64,000 nucleotides of DNA, taken from NCBI RefSeq assembly GCF_030272615.1, contig NC_081413.1, forward strand, positions 103,698,239-103,762,238, given 5' to 3'. The notes beneath the pieces were generated by a model. That model searched no databases, was not told the DNA's origin, and saw nothing but the letters and a program-made list of their open reading frames with translations. The DNA is from Cryptomeria japonica (taxonomy: Eukaryota; Streptophyta; Pinopsida; Cupressales; Cupressaceae). Below, in pieces: positions 1 to 11,475 of the stretch (positions within the stretch are counted from its first letter, which is position 1; every line of letters starts with the position of its first letter). The translations under genes were made by a program, and so were the position numbers.

Positions 1-1
1 C

Positions 2-784
2 TTTACTAAGTGGGTTGAGGTGATTCCTTTAACATACACCACTAGAAAGCAGATAGCAAAATTCATGCTCAACTACATTATATGTAGATACGGAATTCCA
101 ATGTGCTTTGTTATAGATAACGGGCATCCATTTTAAAACTAGGAAGTGAAAGAGTTGAGTGATGAATTCCACATACAACAGAGATTTGCCACGCCATATT
201 ATCCACAAAGTAATGGGCAAGCAGAGGCTACAAATAAAACAATATTGAAAATTCTTAAGAAAGTAGTCGCTAACACAGGACGGGACTGGCATCTCCAGTT
301 AAATCCCTCTCTTTGGGCCTACAGAATAAGAGTACGCACACCTACAGGAGCAACACCATATTCCTTGGTCTATGGGATAGAAGTGATACTCCCCATTGAA
401 ATAGAAATAACATCTCTAAGAGTCTCCTTACAGAGCATCATATCAGAGGAAGACTACAGGGTAGCAAGGTTACAAGAACTCGAAACCCTTGATGAAAAAA
501 GACAAACAACATTTAACCATCTACAAAGATATCAAAATAGATTGAGACGAAGTTATAATAAATGGGTCCACCCATGAACTTTTCAGGTGGGAGATCTAGT
601 ACTTAAAAAGAATCAAAGGAACCTAGCGGAATGAGAAAGGATAGGGAAATTTGAACCTAACTGGCTAGGTCCTTTCATTATAACAAGGGTCATAGGCAAT
701 GGAGCCTATAATTTGGCTACCATGGAGGGAGATCCAATCTCTGACCCTATGAACATCATGCACCTTAAGCGATATTATGCCTAA
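2..784 (+). pseudogene. Ty3/gypsy integrase C-terminal part (element A, Tat-like), partial
   Basis: Frame 2 reads from the window edge to a stop at 782-784. It shows the second half of a retroviral-type integrase core: a DNG motif near 116-124, then SNGQAEATNKTI near 209-243 that carries the catalytic Glu, and a C-terminal GPF module (WLGPFIITRVIGNGAYNL) near 664-717. This module and the closing HLKRYY are typical of plant Tat/Athila gypsy integrases. In-frame stops at 134, 140, 575 and 632 make it dead; there is no frameshift. The N-terminal part (zinc-binding domain, first Asp) and the rest of pol lie upstream of the window. The lineage call (Tat) rests on the motif style, the long 3' region, the antisense PMD gene and the TGTAGACA LTR start further right. 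Confidence 0.85.
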
Positions 785-1641
785 GGGCTGTTTAGTTTAG
801 GTTTTATTTTCCACATTGCATAATCATATCATTTAAAACACTGCATCACCTATAGTTTCTTTTTTAAATGCATCGCATTCTTAAACTTTCCACATTTTCA
901 TATAGAAGCATCAATAAAACAAGGCAATTGTTCGATTTTATCATTTGTTTGCATTCAAGAGAAGCAAGGGTCATCTCCTTTCTTAGATATTCAGACATGA
1001 AGTCTTTGAGGTCCTAAGGTCATTCATTTTCAACATTACCCTGTGACGACACTTTACTTATGGTTGGGTAGTGATTTCACTATTTGAGACTTGTTAACCC
1101 AAAATCTATCAATTTCTATATCTCAAACATATTAACAAAATCTCTAATTCACTTGAGACACCTAGTTGATCATATGACTAGTGAAAAATCTAAAATTCTA
1201 CTTCAGCGCCGCTGTAATTATCACACCCAAGTAGGTTTCATTACATACAAGTCAAGGCAACAAAAGAAAAGAAAAAAAGAGAAAAAAGAGCTATGCCAAA
1301 TATCCATCTAAAGGCAAATAGAGCAATGATATATAACTGAAATATCATGTATACAAATGCGATAAAAAGCTTGACTATGGGAACATACAAGTAACTCCAT
1401 CATGGCTATGAATGCCTACTGGCAATGGAGCAATATTTGAGAAATTATAGTCTATAACCTCGTTGGAGCTCTCAAGGCTTGCTGGCAGCAAGGCTCTATT
1501 CGGGATACTTTTGAAGTTAGAATAAATCATGTAGCTAGTCATATGGGATGCTAAGGATCTTTAGTGAACACAAGAGTGGGAATTAACTCATCTGCACACA
1601 CATGAGAAAAAGAAGATCAAAGTTTCAAGAACCAATGGGGA
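785..1641 (+). other. 3' untranslated region of element A, left of element B
   Basis: No coding potential beyond short chance frames. AT-rich sequence directly after the integrase stop, ending at the TSD of element B. Read as part of the long Tat-type 3' region. No repeat or promoter that I can support. Confidence 0.5.
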
Positions 1642-1646
1642 AGTTT

Positions 1647-3235
1647 TGCTGGCATTTGTGCAGAGTATATTGACATGATGATATTATGTTGTCATTGATG
1701 TCAATATACAAAAGAGTGAACCGGCAATATGCTGAAAAGTGAACTGGTATAATGTGGTGAACTGGTATATGTGCAAAGAAGTGAACAGGTATATTGAAGC
1801 TAAGCAGATGGCAAAGAGAACTGGTATAGCGGTATAAACCAGTATATGAGCAATAGGTGAAGCGGTATGTTTGTCCAAGTGAACCGGTATGATGGAATGT
1901 GAACCGGCATATGGAATGTTTTCTAGTAAGGCTTAATATGATATGACTACCGGTTGGTAGTCTTACCTTAAGGGTTTCTAGTTGAAGTGTTCCAAGCCTA
2001 TGTGATTCAACCGATGACATTGTGTGATGAGCTAGCATTTTAATCAAGATCAAATCATGTTTCCACGTCAACCTTGTGCACAAAAGGATCTTGCATGAAG
2101 GAGATTGATCCTATCTGCCTCGGGAATGTGCGAAGTCCCTATAAATGGTGGAGAACACGTGATGGGTTATCGCCTCCATGAAATAGTGAAGAATGAATGA
2201 TGGAGAACAGTGAAGAATGAACGATGGAGAATATCTTGAGATCTATTCAAGACCGTTGTATTCAAATGCAAAGTGTTCAATGGCCAGGATTGAACCACCT
2301 AAATTGCTTAACCTAAATGTTTAGGGTTTAGGGTTTATGCTACAGATCTATCTATTTCCTATAAGGTCAATGTTGTGTTTCATACTGAGGTTGTTGGCAA
2401 ATGGTATGTGTGTATCTAAGTGCAGAGATACATGATTCTTTCTAGACTAGATGAGATAAGAGGATTGCATAGTGTGTGTGCAGAAGGAAGGAACTTAAGC
2501 AGATCTGCATTAGGCATTGAGTGTTGTTATCAGATCATTGTAGTACCTGTTGATCTTTAACCACTTCAACAGTTGGAAAATTCCTTAACTGGGCAGCTTT
2601 AACCAGCTTGCTATAAATCCTTTAACAGGGTGACTCAAACTTATTGAGTTATTGAAATCCTCTAACAAGGTAACCTCTAACAGGGTTTAACCCTTAACCG
2701 GGTATTTAGCCATCCCTTAACCGGGTGATCTCTAACAGGATCGGTTCCTAGTAGAACCTGTTGTAACAGACTTTAACTGGACTAGGCTCCTAATAGAGTG
2801 GACTTCAAAAAAGTTCAAAAGCAGCTTGTGGGTATTCATCCCCACCATGGTTTTTCCCAGTTGGGTTTCCACATGAAAAATCTGTGTCATGTGTATTATT
2901 TTTCATGTGATGATTTAAGTGATTTGTGTCTGAAGGTAAATCATGTTGAGCTAGTTGTTATTATATTTTTTATGATAGATTACCTATTCATGCATAAGGG
3001 TGAAATTGAAGTGTAGTATTAAGTTGAGTGGAAAGCTAAGTGATTAACCGGTTAATGCTTGTCACAGTCATTCTTAGCTTTACCGGTTTCACTCTGTTTC
3101 AGACCAGTGTTACTATCTGTCAGACATTTCCAGTATTTGCAGTCAAAATGGTTTTGGAAAAGTTTTTGTCACTGTGTTAATTCACCCCCCCTCTCAGTAC
3201 CAGTTCGGTACTTATTGTTCATCATTGAGCTATCA
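1647..3235 (+). repeat. 5' LTR of element B
   Basis: 1,589 bp, starts tgctggcatt (TG) and ends gagctatca (CA). It matches 7635-9206 along its length. The element-side boundary is fixed by the PBS two bases after the end. It contains a TATA box (2140-2147), a telo-box-like doublet (2320-2336) and, in its 3' third (about 2570-2790), an array of TAACAGGGT/TAACCGGGT motifs. Confidence 0.95.
2140..2147 (+). promoter_or_regulatory. TATA box in 5' LTR of element B
   Basis: TATAAATG about 500 bp into the LTR, the expected place for an LTR promoter; transcription would start near 2170. The 3' LTR copy reads TGTAAACG at the same place (about 8127-8134), so its box has been lost by transitions. Confidence 0.6.
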
Positions 3236-3237
3236 AT

Positions 3238-3249
3238 TGGTATCAGAGC
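3238..3249 (+). other. Primer-binding site of element B (initiator tRNA-Met)
   Basis: TGGTATCAGAGC, 12 bases complementary to the 3' end of plant initiator tRNA-Met, two bases after the LTR end. This is the usual PBS of plant copia elements. Confidence 0.9.
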
Positions 3250-3306
3250 ATCCTCCAGGTCCTCTGTGTTGTAAGCTTAACCACTTGAAGGAAATATCCT
3301 ATTGTA

Positions 3307-6300
3307 ATGATGAAGAGGGAAGGTCCAAAGTTCAATAGAGATAACTTCAAAATATGGAAGGACAAAATGAAGATTTACATCAGAAGCACGGGTGCTCAAC
3401 ATTGGAGATATGTTGAGAATGCTTTTGTTATTCCTACCGGTACTCTCACCGATGATCAAAAGAGAGAAATACAGGAGAATGGGCAAGTCATGGAAGCCCT
3501 AATCAGCAGCTTATCTGACATTGAGTTTATTGATGTCTAGGATAAAGATAATCCCAAAGAAGTATGAGACACTCTTGAGAATATCTATGGCGGTGATGAG
3601 CATGTAAAACAAGCTAAGGAACAAAGCCTTAGAGGGAAGTTTGAAGACATGCGGATGGTTGAAGGTGAGACCATTCAACAGTATGGAATAAGAATCAAAA
3701 CTGTTGTTGGAGATATCAAGAGTGCAGGTGGTAAAATGGAAGATTCCACTGTGGTAAGCAAAGTTCTGAGATCCTTATTACCGGTCTATGCAATAAGGGT
3801 TGTTGCTATTCAGGAGTTGAGATCAATAGACAAGACTAAGGTATCCCTAGACTCCATCATTACAAAGTTGACAAGCTATGAGCTAAATAGTTTTGATGGC
3901 AGTGTTCAAAAGACTGAATCACCTTTTAGAGCTTCTGTTGTACCATCCAGAAAAGAAAAAGAAGCAAGCACTAGTGGTGAACCAAGACAGAGTTGAGAAA
4001 TGGATAATGAGGAGATCCTGATGGAATTTGAAGCTCTTCTTGCCAGGAAGCTTCCTAAAGGAACCGGTAAATATAGAGGTAAGGTCCCTTTGAAATGCTT
4101 TTCTTGTAACTGGATTGGACATATTTCTATAAACTGTCCTAATGGTGACAACAAGGACAAACCGAAGAGGTTCAAGAAATTCATAGGAGGAAATCGGAGA
4201 AACTATTTTGTTGCAGTTGATGAAGGTGTCACAGATGAGGAATCGGAAGATGAAGAGAATGAAGATATTGTGTTTTTTGTAGTAAAGGAAGATGTGTCAG
4301 ACAAGAAGACTCTTGTCTCCCACTTTGATAATTCCAATGAGTGGATTATTGACAGTGGTTGTTCTCATCATATGACTGGTGACCGGAGCAAGTTTCTATC
4401 TTTGGAAGAATATGATGGTGGTCTGGTTCGCTTTGGTAATGATGCACCATGTATGGTCAGAGGAAGAGGGTCCATCTCTCTAAATGGAAAGAACAGTGCT
4501 GACAATGTGTATTGGGTGGAAGGTCTCAGACACAATCTATTGAGTGCTGCCCAGTTGAATGACAATGGACTCACTCTGGAATTCAAGATTGGAGTGTTCA
4601 AAATCAAAGGAAAGAATGGTGGTTTGATGGCCACCAGTATGCAAACCAAAGGTAACTTATTTCAGCTAAATGCAAATATAAGTACATGTCTTATGGCTAA
4701 GTTTGATGATAGCTGGATATGGCATAGGAGACTCTGCCATGTAAACTTTGATAGCATTATGAAGGCTAGTAAGATCAAGGCAGTTAGAGGACTACCAATG
4801 CTGAGCAAACCAGAAAATCCTTTGTGTAGAGAATGTCAACTGGAGAAAATGTCTTCCTCAACCTTCAAAGGTAAATCTTTCATAGCTGACAACTTACTTG
4901 ATCTTGTGCATACTGATTTGTGTGGTCCTATGAAAGCTAGGAGTGTGCAGGGAGATAGGTATTTTATGATTCTTACAGATGATTGCTCAAGAATGATGTG
5001 GGTAACATTCTTGAAGGACAAGTCTGAAGCCTTTGGAAAGTTCAAAGCTTTCAGAGCATTGGTAGAAAATGAAAGGGGTAGAAGAATCAAATGCCTTAGA
5101 ACTGATCAAGGAGGGGAATTCACTTCCGGTGAATTCAATAAATATTGTGAAGAGAATGGCATCAAGAGGCAACTGTTTGCCCCCAAACTCCACAACAGAA
5201 TGGCTTAGCAGAAAAAAACAACCAGACTGTGGTTGAAGCGGCTAGAACTATGTTGATCCAAGCAAAAGTTGCTCACACCTTTTGGAGAGAAGTGGTGAGC
5301 ATTACAGTCTACACAATGAACCGGGTACTCATCAAAAAGGGAAAGGATAAGACTCCTTATGAGTACTGGACCGGTAAGACACCAATGGTAAGCTACTTTA
5401 GAATGTTTGGTAGCAAATGTTATATCAAGAGGAGTGAACATCAGAGCAAGTTCGATGCAAAATGTGATGAAAGAATATTCCTAAGATATTCCACCAAGAG
5501 TAAAGCTCTCAAATGTTTCAACAATAGGACTCAGAGAATTTTTGAAAGCATCAACATTAGGGTTGATGAAAACTCTGGGAAACCTAAGGAAACTGGTAGT
5601 GAGCAAGTAGGAGATGAACTGGTAGTAACCTTCTGGGAACCGGTTGCAAATCAGCCCAGTACCAGTAATTGTGTTCCTACACCGGTGGATGTTGATGCTG
5701 AGGAAGATGAGGATGAAGAAGAAAAGCAAGAAGAATCTATTAAGAACATACCTAAGTATGTCAAACTCAATCATGATTCAAAGAAGATCATAGGAGACAA
5801 AGATGTAGGAATTCTTACAAGAAGAAAGGTCAGAGAAAGCTCATGTATGATCTCTGAATTTGAGCCTAAATCATTCAAAGAGGCACATAAAAATGAAGAA
5901 TGGATCAAGGAAATGGAGGAGGAACTTGAACAGATAAAGAAGAATGGTACATGGTCTTTGGTACCCAGACCGGAGCATAAAAATGTCATTGGAACCAAAT
6001 GGGTTTTTAGAAACAAGCTAAATGAGGATGGCATAGTGGTAAGGAACAAAGCCAGACTAGTGTGTAAAGGATATGCCCAAGAAGAAGGAGAAGACTATGG
6101 AGAAACCTTTGCTCTAGTAGCAAGATTGGAAGGAGTGCGTATGCTTCTTGCATATGCAGCTTTTAAAGGATTCAAGGTATATCAAATGGATATAAAATCT
6201 GCATTCCTAAATGGAATACTTGAAGAGGAGGTGTACATAGAACAACCTGATGGTTTTTCCCTATCAGAAGATAGTGACATAGTGTGTAGGCTTCATAAAG

Positions 6301-7398
6301 CCTTTGTATGGACTAAAGCAGATACCTAGAGCATGGTATGAATGCTTGCACTCCCATCTTGTGAAGATTGGATTTGAAAGAACAAGTGAAGATAGCAATA
6401 TCTATTTGAAATCAGAAGGAGATCAGATTCTAATCTATCAAGTATTTGTTGATGACATCATCTTTGGAGGAGATGACAAGATGAGTCATGATTTTGTAGA
6501 TGAGATGAAAAAGGAGGAAGAGATGTCACTCATAGGGGAAATTAAGTTCTTTGTTGGACTGCAGATTCAACAAATGAAAGAAGGAATATTTATTACTCAG
6601 TCCAAGTATGTCAAAAAGGTGTTGAAGACCTTTGGCATGGAAGACAGTAAACCGGTTGGTACACCAATGTTGACCGGTTGTAAATTATCAAAAGAGGATG
6701 ACTCGGCATTGGTAAATGAGAAGGATTACCCATCAATGATTGGTAAGTTACATTATATAGTGCATAGCAGACCAAACATTGCACATGTAGTGGGTATTAC
6801 CGCTCGGTTTCAGCAAAGCCCAAGAGAATCCCACTTGGTAGCAGTCAAGTGGATTCTTAGATATCTAAAGGGAACAGTTGACTATGGGTTATGGTATCCA
6901 TACAATAATGATTTCAACCTGAAAGTGTTCATAGATGCTGATTGGGCTGGTAATGTAGATGACCGGAAGAGCACAACCAGTGTTGCATTCTTCCTTGGTG
7001 GTAGATTGGTCTCATGGATGAGTAAAAAACAGAGTTGTATCTCTTAGTGTATAGCAGAAGTGGAGTATGTTGCAGCTTTTATGAATTGCATCTAGACTAT
7101 TTGGATGAAGCATGTATTAAATGGCTTCAAAGTTCCTGTATCTGAACCGGTAAGCATATTTTGTGATAATACAAGTGCAATTAACATTTCCAAGAATCCG
7201 GTTTTGCATGCTAGAACCAAGCACTTTGAGCTCAAGTATCATTTCTTAAGGGAGAAGGTTCAGAACAAGGAGGTTGTGTTGGAACATGTTTCCAGTAAGG
7301 AGCAGTTAGCAGACATATTCACCAAGCCTCTAACAAAGGCTATATTTACCTATTTGAGAGGTGAATTAGGGGTGTTGCCCCTTCAAGAGGTGAACTGA
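3307..7398 (+). pseudogene. Copia gag-pol polyprotein of element B, degenerate
   Basis: Starts at ATG 3307 (MMKREGPKFNRDNF), the same start as in element G. Order: UBN2-type gag; CCHC knuckle CFSCNWIGHISINC (4096-4137); aspartic protease DSGCSHHM (about 4351); integrase with HHCC zinc site (WHRR..CHVNF about 4720, CREC about 4825) and core Asp/Asp/Glu (HTDLCGPM about 4909, RTDQGGEF about 5098, Glu about 5235); RT with FVDDIIFGGDD (about 6447); RNase H (DADWAGN about 6937) to the stop at 7396. Damage: stops at 3538, 3565, 3994, 7045, 7093; a 1-base deletion at about 5186 in integrase; a 1-base insertion at about 6303 in RT. It once made capsid and enzymes for retrotransposition through a cytoplasmic particle; now inactive. 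Confidence 0.95.
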
Positions 7399-7634
7399 AA
7401 GTATGTTCTCCATATCAGTCAGGTATTGTAGTGTCCAATATTTTTTCAGGATTGATGTGTTGAAGGATGCTACTCCTTGGGGGGAGCAGCATAGTGGAAC
7501 AGGAAAACTTGTGCCTCCACTTTGGCATTATTGTCAAAGGGGGAGAAGATGTGAAGTGGAGAAGATATCTGCAGCAGAAGATGTGATGCTAGGTAATATC
7601 TTTGTATATTTCCATCAATGCCAAAGAGGGAGGT
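7399..7634 (+). other. 3' UTR and polypurine tracts of element B
   Basis: Holds two related purine tracts. The one that abuts the 3' LTR is aaagagggagg (7623-7633), preceded by ccatcaatgcc. A second, caaagggggagaaga (about 7535-7549), lies about 90 bp upstream and is preceded by ttggcattattgt. The same pair occurs in elements C, G and D. The proximal one is the plus-strand primer site. Confidence 0.85.
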
Positions 7635-9206
7635 TGTTGGCATTTGTGCAAAGTATGTTGACATGATGATATTATGTTGTCATTGATGTCAATATACAGG
7701 AGAGTGAACCGACAATATGCTGAAAAGTGAACTGGTATAATGTGGTGAACCGATATATGTGCAAAGAAGTGAACAGATATATTGAAGCTAAACAGCTGGT
7801 AAAGAGAACCGGTATAGCAGTATAAACCGGTATATGAGCAATAAATGAATCGGTATGTTTGTCCAAGTGAACCGGTATGATGGAATGTGAACTGACATAT
7901 GGAATGTTTTCTAGTAAGGCTTAATATGGTATGACTATCGGTTGGTAGTCTGAGCTTAAGGGTTTCCAGTTGAAGTGTCCCAAGCCTGTGTGATTCAATC
8001 GATATTGTGTGATGAGATAGCATTGTAATCAAGATCAGATCGTGTTGCAACGTCAGCCTTGTGCGCGTGAAGGATCTTGCATGAAGGAGATTGATCCTAT
8101 CTACCTCGGGAATGTGTGAAGTCCCTGTAAACGGTGGAGAACGCGTGATGGGTTATCGCCTCCATGAAACGGTGAAGAACGAACAATGGAGAATATCTTG
8201 AGATCTATTCAAGACCGTTGTATTCAAATGTAAAGTGTTCAATGGCCAAGATTGAACTGCCTAAATTGCTTAACTTAAATGTTTAGGATTTAGGGTTTAT
8301 GCTATCGACCTATCTGTTTCCTATAAGGCAATGTTGTGTTTCATACTGAGGTTGTTGGCAAATGGTGTGTGTGTATCTAAGTGCAGAGATACGTGATTCT
8401 TGCCAGACCAGATGAGATAAGAGGATTGATTCCTGCATAGTGAGTGTGCAGAAGGAAGGAACTTAAGCGGATCTGCATTAGGCATTGAGCGCTATTATCA
8501 GATCATTGTAATACCTGTTGATCTTTAACCACTTCAACAGTTGAAAAATCCCTTAACCGGGTAGCTTTAACCAGCTTGTTGTAAATCCTTTAAAAGGGTG
8601 ACTCAAACTCATTGAGTTCTTGAAATCCTCTAACAAGGTAACCTCTAACAGGGTTTAACCCTTAACCGAGTATTTAGCCATCCCTTAACCGGGTGATCTC
8701 TAACAGGATCAGTTCCTAGCAGAACCTGTTGTAACAGTCTTTAACCGGACTAGGCTCCTAATAGAGCGGACTTCTAAAGAGTTCAAAAGCAACTTGTGGG
8801 TATTCATCCCCACCATGGTTTTTCCCAGTTGGTTTTCCACGTGAAAAATTTGTGTGTCATGTGTAGTATTTTTCTTGTGATGATTTAAGTGATTTGTGTC
8901 TGAAGGTAAATCATGTTGGGCTAGCTGTTATTATATTTTTGATGATAGATTACCTATTCATGCTTAAGGGTGAAATGGAAGTGTAGTATTAAGTTGAGTG
9001 GAAAGCTAAGTGATTAACCGGTTAATGCTTGTCACAGTCATTCTTAGCTTTACCGGTTGCACTCTGTTTCAGATCGGTGTTACTGTCTATCAGACATTTG
9101 CAGTGTTTGCAGTCAAACCGATTCGGGAATTTTTTTTGTGACTGTACTGATTCACCCCCCCCTCTCAGTACCGGTTTGGTACTTATTGTTCATCATTGAG
9201 TTATCA
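7635..9206 (+). repeat. 3' LTR of element B
   Basis: 1,572 bp, tgttggcatt to gttatca, followed by the TSD agttt. Same internal landmarks as the 5' LTR, with a decayed TATA box and one base changed in the telo-box doublet (about 8282-8297). Confidence 0.95.
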
Positions 9207-9483
9207 AGTTTTCCGCGTCTCCATTTGTAAATCCTAGTCACTAAGTGTGTTGAGATGAATGTTCTGAAGGGCCTTAGAGATCAATTGATCGCTTATCTAT
9301 GAAATGTTTTGGCACCTCCATTTCAATTGGTGTATTCAAATGCAAAAACAAAGACAGTCAACCTTGTTCGAATAGGAAATGCATCTTCATCCTACACGTT
9401 GCATTCACATAGGTCATGTCAAAAATTCATTTGTCTCCACATACATTCTGCAGATCATCATGTCATACAGGTCTGCACACTGG

Positions 9484-9800
9484 GGGCATAACTGAAAAAA
9501 TGCTAAAAATTAGATAAAGTCCTGAAAAAATCCAAAAAATCGTATATAGTCCTGAAAAAATATCCAAAAACATTGAAAAACTCAAAATCCACAAAAATCG
9601 AAAACCACAAAAATATCCAAAAACATTGAAAAACCAAAAATACCAAAAACATATATATAATGTCTTAAAAAAAATACCAAAAACATTCAAATACGATCCT
9701 GAAAAAAAAATACCAAAAACATTCAAATATGATCCTGAAAAAAATCAACCAAAAACATTCAAATACGATCCTGAAAAAATCAATCAAAACCATTCAAATA
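9484..9800. repeat. A-rich degenerate tandem repeat
   Basis: Period of about 33-37 bp in its best part (9660-9800), where aaaacattcaaatacgatcc is repeated four times with tgaaaaaa(a)tacc or tgaaaaaatcaa between copies. The left part is more diverged. It lies inside the 3' region of element A. Confidence 0.8.
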
Positions 9801-10984
9801 TCGATCTACATAATCCAAAAACATCAAAAAATCTCTTGGAAAAGAACTAAAAATCGAAAATCAATCAATCAAAAAAACTTGCAATAAAATGTCTTGTGAG
9901 AAACAAATACCCTAGCAGATATCCAGCAAACACTTCGCACAAAGTTAACAAAGGATACGACTATCCAGTCAAACATCTAAAATCAACTGATCAAATTGTC
10001 TTATCAATCGTATCATATCCATATCAACATGATAATTATCTTGTCTTAAATAGAAGAGGATACACTCAAAATCAGACAGGTCAGTCTTAAACGGGGTCTG
10101 CAACTTTCTGAGATCAGACATTATCAACCATCACATCAAACAACTGAGAATGAAGGCACAAGGTCAATATAGCTACTGAATTTTGTCCGGGTCAATCCTT
10201 ATCTTTTTATCATTTGGCGACAGATATTGTTCCTATGCTACTCAAGGATGTCCACAAGTGACTAGAGGATCTATGATGGGCATTATCTTTTTCTTTGTTT
10301 GCTATTTGCCGTGTGAACCGATGAAATTCTAGGGAAATTGCTCTAGTGGGTGTATGTGATAAGAGCCTTCACATCAAGGTGAAATCGCCACACATACCTC
10401 GACCCCTAATACAATTCCTAGAATGGAGGGTTCACTCCTTATCTGCTACATGTTTGTTTCTTCAATGAGATATCTTTACATCTTGGTTCCTTATACCCTG
10501 ATGTGCTAAAGCTTCATTGTTCAATAATAAGGCTCAGTGATGAATATATATTGACACAATAAAATATGTGACACAGGTTCGTGATTCATTCAAATTCATT
10601 CTTATTCTCATCTCAATTGCTTATTGATAGTTTATAGATTTCTCATCTTCTTTCTAAATCGCATTCTTTCTAACATTCTTTCTATCAACAATTTTTCTCT
10701 ATCAATCTGACTAACATTTCTTCAACTTATATCTAAGTTAAAATTGGTTCAACCATTATCATACAAAAATAATGCATTCATTATAGAGTTCATTTGCATT
10801 TTGTCGTTATAGAATTCATTTACATTCATTATAGAGTCATTTGCATTCATTTGCATTTATTTACATCATTACTACATACATGTACTACCATTGCATTTAG
10901 AATCATATAGAATTAAAATAGATATGCATCATAAAACTCATAACATCATATAAAACATATATAGATCATTACCAAAACCCACAG

Positions 10985-10987
<3 letters not shown>

Positions 10988-11052
<65 letters not shown>
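10988..11052. repeat. (TA)n microsatellite
   Basis: About 32 uninterrupted TA units. Confidence 0.98.
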
Positions 11053-11053
<1 letters not shown>

Positions 11054-11475
11054 CTCAAAAATGATAATGTGTGTGAATAAAACAAATAAGCTCGAAGGCT
11101 CAGATAACATGATCAACCAACACTGCCTCTGTTAGCAGGTGGATCCTGTCCACTAGATCCTGCACTAGGATGTCGAGGTGGTCCCATTACACCACCACTG
11201 CTAGTCTGTCGTGAAGTAGATCTACTCGATCTCCTCCCCATGTATGCACTAAAGCTAGGCTCTCTCTAACCCTCAGGGACGGCTCTCTCATATGCCTGCC
11301 GATAATAAATAGACTCCTACGCAACAGTGAAATATCTATCTGCCTGGTCGCACGCATCTGTATCTGCTCTGAAAAGCTGATCAAAGGCATCCATAATAAT
11401 TTGACATCTTTGCACTGCCTCATCTCTCTCCCTCTGGAGACGATCTCGTTTGATATCTCATCTGGCGACCTCATC

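Larger units (their letters stand above)
1647..9206 (+). mobile_element. Element B: complete Ty1/copia LTR retrotransposon
   Basis: 7,560 bp with two LTRs (1647-3235 and 7635-9206), flanked by a perfect 5-bp target duplication agttt at 1642-1646 and 9207-9211. It has a PBS matching initiator tRNA-Met just after the 5' LTR, copia gene order gag-PR-IN-RT-RH, and a polypurine tract before the 3' LTR. By eye the first 300 bp of the LTRs differ at roughly 8-9% of sites, mostly transitions, so the insertion is old. It sits in the 3' region of gypsy element A. It is close in sequence to element G, at both protein and LTR level, and less close to element C. Confidence 0.95.
9212..11475 (+). other. 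3' region of element A, right of element B
   Basis: Non-coding plus-strand sequence. Notable parts: an A-rich tandem array (9484-9800) built from tgaaaaa, ccaaaaacatt and caaatacgatcc; a short repeat of cattatagagttcatttgc type (about 10765-10870); and a (TA)n microsatellite (10988-11052). Frames at 9626-9850 and 9896-10090 are by-products of the array and have no recognisable protein. It ends where the antisense PMD gene ends. Confidence 0.6.

Noticed and set aside
1625-2083. 152-codon minus-strand frame, repeated at 7589-8050 and matched near 54890
   Set aside because: It lies in the LTRs of B and G and recurs only because LTRs repeat; no conserved domain and no start context.
2320-2336. 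TTTAGGG repeats as interstitial telomere
   Set aside because: Only two and a half units, at a fixed place in the copia LTRs; better described as a telo-box.
10208-10225. catttggcgacagat resembles a gypsy primer-binding site
   Set aside because: No LTR end is visible before it and no gag follows; it lies within the 3' region of element A, so the resemblance is probably chance.
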